Source: DATCHW01 sp036508135
GTDB taxonomy: Bacteria > Bacteroidota > Ignavibacteria > Tepidaquicellales > Tepidaquicellaceae
Direction: 5' to 3'
NCBI GenBank assembly: GCA_036508135.1
Contig: DATCHW010000163.1
Coordinates: 1-26,082, forward strand
DNA: 26,082 bases
A program made the translations under genes and the position numbers. The notes below the pieces were generated by a model, which saw only the letters and a program-made list of their open reading frames with translations, was not told the origin of the DNA and searched no databases. Positions 21,340 to 26,082 of this stretch are shown here, in pieces; the stretch's first letter is position 1, and each line of letters starts with the position of its first letter.

Positions 21340-21863
21340 TGACTTTATTTTTTATCTTTCGTTTTAATTCCACCGACAATTATCAGAACAATTGCCACCA
21401 CAAGAAGTGGTATAGCAATCCAATCAGATATTGGTGTAATGAATCTTTGAACTATCGTATTCACCACAAATATGAGTAGTCCTATTTCCAACAGGGGCGA
21501 GATAGTCTTTTTCATTTTCATTCACCTCTTCACAAAATATAAATTACTTTGCATAATCTTACAGTTGCGACGTAATCACTAGAAATATAATACCATTAAA
21601 TACTATTTTTACAAACCAATACAGCCTATCTATATACATTTCATAATTTAGTTTGATGTTAAAACGAATTACTCTCCGTAAAGCTGTACTTTTTCAAACC
21701 ATAAATAGAGCGTTCAATATACTTATTTTTTTGTGTTTTTGAACGTTCAAATTAATAAATGGTATTTTCAAACGCTTGCTGTACATACGTTAGGCTTAAT
21801 CATAACCATATATTTACACGCTTATAGCCGATTACTGTTCCATTACTACCTATACCCCTTATA
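21143..21863. repeat. Inverted repeats of about 50 bp enclosing 0.6 kb
   Basis: The left arm (21143-21191) begins TATAGGGGTATAGATAGTAA and ends CGGCTATAAGCGTGTAAA. The right arm (21813-21863, reverse complement) begins TATAAGGGGTATAGGTAGTA and ends CGGCTATAAGCGTGTAAA. Most positions match, with a perfect 18-bp inner block. The enclosed DNA carries a small membrane-protein gene and decayed sequence. It may be a small mobile unit or the product of an inverted duplication. Confidence 0.75.
21345..21515 (-). CDS. Small two-helix membrane protein (56-58 aa)
   Basis: Below the usual ORF size limits but convincing. AAGAGGTG (about 21523-21530) is followed by two in-frame ATGs at 21521 and 21515; the second has better spacing and gives 56 residues. 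The protein reads MKKTISPLLEIGLLIFVVNTIV, then RFITPISDWIAIPLLVVAIVLIIVGGI, then KTKDKK: two membrane segments with a basic cytoplasmic tail. The function is unknown. It is enclosed by the long inverted repeat and has a degenerate copy of the recurring motif (AATACTATTTTTAC, 21599-21612) upstream. The downstream frame at 21142-21339 begins directly after its stop. Confidence 0.7.
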   Translation of the reverse strand: MKKTISPLLEIGLLIFVVNTIVQRFITPISDWIAIPLLVVAIVLIIVGGIKTKDKK

Positions 21864-21946
21864 GACCATTATTATTCTTATGTATGTAACTAACTGCTTT
21901 AATTTAAGATTATTTTCCTTGTAAATCAGTTTATTTGTTATCACTT
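21522..21946. other. Gene-poor segment with motif remnant and decayed coding sequence
   Basis: Contains the degenerate motif copy (21599-21612), a perfect 14-bp palindrome TTTGAACGTTCAAA (21738-21751) and the right arm of the long inverted repeat. On the minus strand a short stretch without a start reads KNKYIERSIYGLKKYSFTESNSF before a stop, which looks like leftover coding sequence of unknown origin. Confidence 0.4.
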
Positions 21947-22504
21947 TTAATTTAGGATTTTCATCATATCATTAGTAATATCAACATCATTGTTATTATA
22001 TAATTTTAAGTTATTCGCATCAGGATATACAATTTGTGTTTTACTTGGTACTGCACAATAAACCAAAAAATATGTCTTCTTTGGGATATTAATTCTATAC
22101 TCCTTGTTATCCACCGATACTTTTGCATATACAATTTTCATATCAGGATTTTTACCTTTCAGAATAAGATATTTACCCTTGTTTGTTTTATATATTTCAG
22201 GTATAAAAAAATTACTGCCACTTCCTGTAGTCTCAATTTTGTATTTATTATTAAGACCTTTAGTTAGTTCAGCATTCCCTAAAGTACTATCAATAATATA
22301 TAAAATATACTTCTTATTATCAAGATTTAATTCCTCCTTAATATCAATAGTTTTATATATTATTGAGGGTCTATTACTGAATTGTAGTATATTATTCTTT
22401 AATTGTGTTTTGTTATCGGTAAGTGTATACACCATTGAATATGAAAATACTATGCTAATAATTATGAATAAACATAACAATAGTATAAGATTCTTTTTTT
22501 TCAT
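21947..22504 (-). CDS. Hypothetical secreted or membrane-anchored protein
   Basis: 185 residues from ATG 22504 with AAGGGGGAAA upstream. The N-terminus KKKNLILLLCLFIIISIVFSYSMVY is a typical signal anchor or uncleaved signal peptide (no lipobox cysteine at the right place). The rest is a soluble, strand-rich domain (TIDIKEELNLDNKKYILYIIDSTLGNAEL ... KGKYLILKGKNPDMKIVYAKVSVDNKEYRINIPKKTYFLVYCAV) expected outside the cell. No family recognised. The recurring motif lies about 45 bases upstream, so it is probably controlled like the other genes of the cluster. Confidence 0.75.
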   Translation of the reverse strand: MKKKNLILLLCLFIIISIVFSYSMVYTLTDNKTQLKNNILQFSNRPSIIYKTIDIKEELNLDNKKYILYIIDSTLGNAELTKGLNNKYKIETTGSGSNFFIPEIYKTNKGKYLILKGKNPDMKIVYAKVSVDNKEYRINIPKKTYFLVYCAVPSKTQIVYPDANNLKLYNNNDVDITNDMMKILN

Positions 22505-22550
22505 ACAAAATTTCCCCCTTTTAGATCATCATAAATTACGATTATGACAT

Positions 22551-22583
22551 AAACATATGGTTAATTATACTATTATTACGTCA
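22551..22583 (-). promoter_or_regulatory. Recurring sigma-cluster motif, copy 4
   Basis: Plus-strand AAACATATGGTTAATT then ATACTATTATTACG, minus-strand TATAAT, about 45 bases upstream of the gene at 21947-22504. Confidence 0.65.
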
Positions 22584-22663
22584 AATTCTATATAAAAAAA
22601 ATAAAAGTATTTTGTTATATAGAAGATAAAAAATACTCTATTTATGTGGGATCAAAAAAGTAA

Positions 22664-22694
22664 AATGTCGTGAAAAGCTTAACTTCACGACATT
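22664..22694 (-). terminator. Terminator of the merR-like gene
   Basis: AATGTCGTGAA (22664-22674) / TTCACGACATT (22684-22694), nine-base loop, followed on the minus strand by TTTTACTTTTTT. Related in sequence to the hairpin at 21103-21134. Confidence 0.82.
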
Positions 22695-22857
22695 GTTTAT
22701 GTACCTCTAACTAGCCTATATACTCATTCTTACTTTAACATATGCATTAAGCTACTATTTTGACTGCATAAAAGACGTCTAATTGAGAAAATCCCCACCT
22801 TTTATGCATTATTTTGAACTTTATAGATGACATAATAGAGTATAGATTATTTACTAT

Positions 22858-23826
22858 TCACTTTTTTAGATTTTCAAAAAACTCTGACAAACTTAATCCT
22901 AATTTACTTTTAATCTCGTCACTTAATTCATTATTAATTTCGTCAATTGCTTCTTTATATATTTTTTTATCTATTTCTCTATACCTTTTATAGTCTTCAT
23001 TTAAAATTTCTAAATAATCAAAAGTTTTACTAGATGCTCCAATGCTATTAAGCATATTTGTAGTTTTAGTTAGGGATTCAATAAAATTATTTCTAACTTC
23101 TTCATTTCCATTCAATAATTTTATTGTTGAAATAATACCTTTTTTATATTCTTCTCTTATTGCCATATCTCCACTTAATAGATTTAGCATATCATTTTGG
23201 GATTTTTCAGTAAAAGATTGAAGCTTACTATTATCTATATTACTTTTACCTTTAGCAAATTCATTATCATCATCTAATTCATCCAAATCATCCAAAAGAT
23301 CTACAAGCTTTAACCACGCTTCTTTTTTTTGACTGTTATCTATAGTAATATTTAAAAATGGCTTATAGCAATTTACAAATACTTTTCCAAAATTGCCTGG
23401 AAAAATTCTAATAAAAGTATCTGACACAAACTCTTTTTTTTCAATTACAGAAAGTTCTAATGTATCTTTTAATCTCACCACTTGTTCACCAACACTATAG
23501 TAATCTTTTGTTTCTTTATTAATAAGATTACTAATAATAAGTTTAGTCTTTTCTAAATTATTTATAGTTTCAGTTACTTTTATTAAAGTAGCATTCATAA
23601 TGTCCTGTAGCCCTTTGTCTCCCACTACTAAGCTCTTTATTTCACTTATTGGTATATCTATAATTCTTAATGCACCAATTAAATTAAGTTTTACAATATC
23701 ATTATCTGTATATTCTCTATAGTTATTATCATTATTTTTTAAAGGATTGATTAATCCCTCACTTTCATAATATTTTATAGCTCTTTTGGTCAATCCGGTC
23801 TTTTCAGATATAACTTTGATATTCAT
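22858..23826 (-). CDS. MerR-family transcriptional regulator with long C-terminal domain
   Basis: 322 residues from ATG 23826, seven bases after GGAGGTG; the longer frame starts before this RBS. The N-terminal winged helix-turn-helix is clear: MNIKVISEKTGLTKRAIKYYESEGLINPLKNNDNNYREYTDNDIVKLNLIGALRIIDIPISEIKSLV. A dimerization helix follows (ATLIKVTETINNLEKTKLIISNLI). The long C-terminal part (from about residue 105) is mostly helical with conserved-looking acidic patches, far larger than metal-sensing MerR proteins, and probably binds a small molecule or protein. It lacks the paired cysteines of metal sensors. Its own promoter has a 19-bp spacer, typical of MerR control, so it probably regulates itself. 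No neighbouring transporter is apparent. Confidence 0.9.
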   Translation of the reverse strand: MNIKVISEKTGLTKRAIKYYESEGLINPLKNNDNNYREYTDNDIVKLNLIGALRIIDIPISEIKSLVVGDKGLQDIMNATLIKVTETINNLEKTKLIISNLINKETKDYYSVGEQVVRLKDTLELSVIEKKEFVSDTFIRIFPGNFGKVFVNCYKPFLNITIDNSQKKEAWLKLVDLLDDLDELDDDNEFAKGKSNIDNSKLQSFTEKSQNDMLNLLSGDMAIREEYKKGIISTIKLLNGNEEVRNNFIESLTKTTNMLNSIGASSKTFDYLEILNEDYKRYREIDKKIYKEAIDEINNELSDEIKSKLGLSLSEFFENLKK

Positions 23827-23872
23827 TAATAGCACCTCCAATAAACTTAAAAATTAGCTAACCTTTAAGTTA

Positions 23873-23903
23873 ACTATAATGGTGTCCGTAAGGTGCATGT
23901 CAA
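23873..23903 (-). promoter_or_regulatory. MerR-type promoter with 19-bp spacer
   Basis: Minus-strand TTGACA (23903-23898), 19-bp spacer, TATAGT (23878-23873). Over-long 19-bp spacing is the hallmark of promoters that MerR proteins untwist to activate. The spacer holds CACCTTACGGACACC. Confidence 0.7.
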
Positions 23904-24020
23904 GTCTTTTACAAAAAAGAATACATATTATCTTGAATGAAAAGTTATATTTGTAATAGTGATATGTAAAGTAATACAAATCTTTAAAAAGCATACAACA
24001 TAAAGAAAATTATATTGGGT

Positions 24021-24286
24021 GTTTTCACCTTACCCGCCAAAAAGGTATATTAGCATATTGAAGGTTATGAGTTAGGAGAAAAGTAGAAATTATGTTACAT
24101 AACAATATCTATTATTAGTATTAAGTAACATTCAATTTATGCTTTTCATATAAGATATTCAAAATCGTTGCTAAATAAGGAAAGTGAAAGTTACACAAAT
24201 GCATTGTGTAACTTTCAAAACACCTGAAATCCATATTAATAATATATTTTAACCCTAATATACCTTTTTGGCGGGATAGGCAAAAC
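24021..24286. mobile_element. MITE-like element with terminal inverted repeats
   Basis: A perfect 21-bp inverted repeat (24033-24053 and 24255-24275), beginning CCCGCCAAAAAGGTATATTA, extends imperfectly outward to GTTTT (24021) and AAAAC (24286). The element is about 266 bp with no coding capacity. It contains a strong hairpin at 24185-24217. The right end stops eight bases before the stop codon of the DUF3795 gene, at the point where base composition changes. No transposase with matching ends is in the window. Confidence 0.75.
24185..24217 (-). terminator. Hairpin inside the MITE-like element
   Basis: TGAAAGTTACACAA (24185-24198), loop ATGCA, TTGTGTAACTTTCA (24204-24217). Downstream of the DUF3795 gene on the minus strand, so it could end that transcript. 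Shares AAAGTGAAAGTWACACAA with the hairpin at 19933. Confidence 0.6.
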
Positions 24287-24293
24287 TACCCAT

Positions 24294-24854
24294 CTATGAA
24301 CTTTCGCCATATTCATGAGATCTCCCCGGCTCAGCGTTTTGCTGTAATTGGTTCTTGAGATCCTGTATTGCTCTCTTTCCATCCTCAGTCATTTGAGGTC
24401 CTTCACCAATTACCATCTTGCCAAAACGATGTAGCCCCATGATGTCGTAATAGTTTTTCAACCATTCGGCACAGCCCTGACGTTTAAGGCAACATAGGAG
24501 AAACACTTTTAAATTCTGTGGCAGGACATCGGCCATATCTGCGCATGGCTGCAATTTGACACAGGGAAATTCCGAACATTCGTAGCAAAAATCCACGCCA
24601 TGTTCAACAGAACAGGCATAGGTTGCACACGTGTTGCCATCAGTGGAGAGGTCATTGCTTGTTTCCCCCGCACAGGCAACCCGGGCCCTTTTACCTTCCG
24701 CCGGGCGGCAGCCCTGGCAAGGCAATTTATCTCTGCTAAATCCCTTTGATACATAAAGCTCTTTGATCGCGGGGTCTTTAGCGAGATAGAGTGGGCAGTG
24801 TTCGCAAGAGAGTCCGCAAGGCGCAACTAAAACATTTTCATTGGTAATGCTCAT
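24294..24854 (-). CDS. Cysteine-rich DUF3795-family protein
   Basis: 186 residues from ATG 24854 with AAGGAGG upstream. It opens VLVAPCGLSCEHCPLYLAKDP, the signature CGLxCxxCPxY of DUF3795, followed by further cysteine pairs (LPCQGCRPAEG, CATYACSVEHGVDFCYECSEFPCVKLQPC), enough to bind zinc or an iron-sulfur centre. The molecular function of the family is not established. Codon use is clearly more GC-rich than in the genes to the left. It is on the same strand as and downstream of an ECF sigma gene, and its upstream region carries an ECF-type promoter, so it is a likely target of that sigma factor. Confidence 0.88.
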   Translation of the reverse strand: MSITNENVLVAPCGLSCEHCPLYLAKDPAIKELYVSKGFSRDKLPCQGCRPAEGKRARVACAGETSNDLSTDGNTCATYACSVEHGVDFCYECSEFPCVKLQPCADMADVLPQNLKVFLLCCLKRQGCAEWLKNYYDIMGLHRFGKMVIGEGPQMTEDGKRAIQDLKNQLQQNAEPGRSHEYGESS

Positions 24855-24888
24855 AAGATCAGTCCTCCTTAATTTTGTTGTTCGTTAG

Positions 24889-24917
24889 TTAGACTGTTCT
24901 AAAAGCAAAAGGTTACA
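24889..24917 (-). promoter_or_regulatory. ECF-type promoter of the DUF3795 gene
   Basis: Minus-strand TGTAACCTTTTG (-35 TGTAAC at 24917-24912) then 17 bp and GTCTAAC (GTCTAA at 24894-24889), 35 bases before the ATG. Closely resembles GTAAC...GTCTA ECF promoters. Confidence 0.6.
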
Positions 24918-25072
24918 GAAAATTAAGCATAAATAATCCCATGTGAGCCAACAAATACCCCAGATTCATGTTGGAGTCCATGCCAGCGCTTTGGAAAAGA
25001 AAGGTATGCAGACGGAACTCAGGGATATTGACAAACCAAGCATTAGAAAGCCGGTATCGTCAATCGCTTAGA

Positions 25073-25888
25073 TCATAGATCTCTAAAAGACCACTTTTTA
25101 TTGGCAAATCTTTCTTTAATCAGCTCTGCTAATAATTCGTCGTTTTGTGCCAGATAAACGTTTCGGTATATATCATGGATGTCTTTCATATATATTTTTT
25201 CCTTGTCCGGAATAGTAATTTTTGGCAGAGGGTTAGTTACACTCTCTTTTGTTATCCATCCGTGGGATAGACCAACTTTAACCCACTGCTCACAACGGCA
25301 GGGATTTGATTTTGTAATTAAAGTACACCTGCCTTCCATGTAACCAAGTAATCTGTCTTTAGCTCGGTGCAACATTGTTTTAAGCGAGCCGACAGAGCAG
25401 TCCAATATTTCGGCAGCAACTTTGTAGGGCAAACCTAATCCAATTACTAAAAAAAATATTTTTCTCTGCTTAACGGGCAGGCATTCCGTGAAACCAAGCA
25501 TGCAGCTCCGCATCACTTCATTTGCCATTAATTTGGTTTCCGGGCCGTTAGAGGGATTGGGATCGATCAATTCCTCTTCAGAACAACCTAACATATCGGC
25601 AACCTCATATATCGGCAGTTTAGTTCTTTGCCTCATGTAATCATGGGCAACATTGACGGCAATTCGATATATCCAGGTAAAAAAGGAGCTGTCTTCACGA
25701 AAGGTGTGATAGGAACGAAAGGCCCTTAAAAAAGTTTCCTGAGTTATGTCTTCTGCATCACTAGAACGGCTAGCGATGTTTGTGGACCCTTCTCTGTTGG
25801 TGAGGAATAAGGCCATTCTGTATACCTTAACATAGTTATCGCGGTATAGCTGATCAAAATTTTCCGTAGATTTTTCAGGCTGAAGCAA
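25073..25888 (-). CDS. ECF-type sigma factor with C-terminal cysteine-containing extension
   Basis: 271 residues, about 100 longer than a minimal ECF factor. It probably starts at TTG 25888 with AGAAGGG upstream. Region 2: NFDQLYRDNYVKVYRMALFLTNREG ... SDAEDITQETFLRAFRSYHTFREDSSFFTWIYRIAVNVAHDYMR. Region 4: LPVKQRKIFFLVIGLGLPYKVAAEILDCSVGSLKTMLHRAKDRLL. After it comes an extension starting GRCTLITKSNPCRCEQWVKVGL with three cysteines (CxxxxxxxxCxC), then a charged helical tail to WSFRDL. Such extensions can replace a separate anti-sigma factor, and no anti-sigma gene is visible here; sensing of redox or metal through the cysteines is inference. GC content is higher than in the plasmid backbone. 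The downstream DUF3795 gene is the probable target. Confidence 0.9.
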   Translation of the reverse strand: MLQPEKSTENFDQLYRDNYVKVYRMALFLTNREGSTNIASRSSDAEDITQETFLRAFRSYHTFREDSSFFTWIYRIAVNVAHDYMRQRTKLPIYEVADMLGCSEEELIDPNPSNGPETKLMANEVMRSCMLGFTECLPVKQRKIFFLVIGLGLPYKVAAEILDCSVGSLKTMLHRAKDRLLGYMEGRCTLITKSNPCRCEQWVKVGLSHGWITKESVTNPLPKITIPDKEKIYMKDIHDIYRNVYLAQNDELLAELIKERFANKKWSFRDL

Positions 25889-26082
25889 TTATATCCCTTC
25901 TTTCTTAAGTCGTATTATCTCCGAATACATCAAGCTTTTTGCTCGTCTACCATTTCAAAGTACGAATCTGAAACAGCTTCAACACTCGCAGGCAAACATC
26001 CCATCTCCATGTATTTTACAATGATGAGTTAGTACCAGCATCTCTGTAACCAGGGGCAAAGTATACATTATGTTACATATCA
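25889..26082. other. Right edge, no gene recognised
   Basis: Upstream region of the sigma gene plus a moderately GC-rich stretch with no gene I recognise. TTGATG and TACGAC on the minus strand (about 25936-25904) are weak promoter-like hexamers. No ECF-type -35 is seen here, so autoregulation is not supported. Confidence 0.35.

Noticed and set aside
22034..22547. Two plus-strand reading frames opposite the 185-residue secreted protein
   Set aside because: Shadows of the minus-strand gene, which has a good RBS, a signal-anchor N-terminus and an upstream motif.
1..26082. tRNA or rRNA genes
   Set aside because: No cloverleaf or conserved rRNA sequence was noticed on either strand by eye; a tRNA search program would be needed to be certain.

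Overview
The window is AT-rich (clearly low GC up to about position 24290) with strong AGGAGG-type ribosome binding sites, and its gene families are typical of Clostridium or a close relative. The left half is a plasmid backbone: relaxase, origin of transfer, an iteron-type replication initiator and two different partition systems lie within about 7.3 kb. I read the window as part of a large mobilizable clostridial plasmid, or a plasmid integrated elsewhere. This is inferred from sequence only, and the species cannot be fixed.

Layout. 1-1383: MOBQ-type transfer module with a relaxase cut by the window edge, an oriT and two small TraD-like proteins on the opposite strand. 1459-3142: actin-type partition operon (ParM-ParR) with a two-copy palindromic site upstream. 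3145-5351: fragment of a DnaD-like replication protein, then paired iterons and RepB. 5492-7320: three copies of a 156-bp repeat, then ParA and a small ParB-like partner. 7474-9257: decaying accessory genes: a PadR regulator with an amber stop, a compact tyrosine recombinase, a relic of a replication-protein tail and a frameshifted coiled-coil gene. 9258-11431: hairpin-rich DNA, a small hypothetical gene and an IS3-family element. 11654-15175: a LysR regulator divergent from an APC permease, a HAD phosphatase and an AhpD-like protein. 15520-17777: an intact paralogue of the coiled-coil gene, 1.2 kb of largely non-coding DNA with a 44-bp near-palindrome, and a second tyrosine recombinase broken by an amber codon.

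18006-23826, all on the minus strand: an ECF sigma factor and its zinc-finger anti-sigma factor, followed by small membrane or secreted proteins and a MerR regulator. A conserved motif of about 33 bp recurs upstream of several of these genes and hairpins separate them, so the segment looks like a repeat-built regulon. It includes a gene for a ribosomal-L7/L12-tail-like membrane protein that has no ATG, GTG or TTG start. 24021-24286 is a MITE-like element. From about 24290 to the end GC rises visibly and a second ECF sigma factor sits with a cysteine-rich DUF3795 protein whose upstream region carries an ECF-type promoter. This part probably came from a different donor.

Functionally, the backbone genes provide transfer, initiation and segregation. 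The recombinases may resolve multimers or be relics of integration. The right half is cargo concerned with transport and envelope or redox stress. The most interesting features are the recurring motif of the sigma cluster, the missed non-ATG gene, a replication-protein C-terminal tail present three times, the 156-bp repeats before parA, and matching palindrome-plus-motif regions upstream of both tyrosine recombinases.
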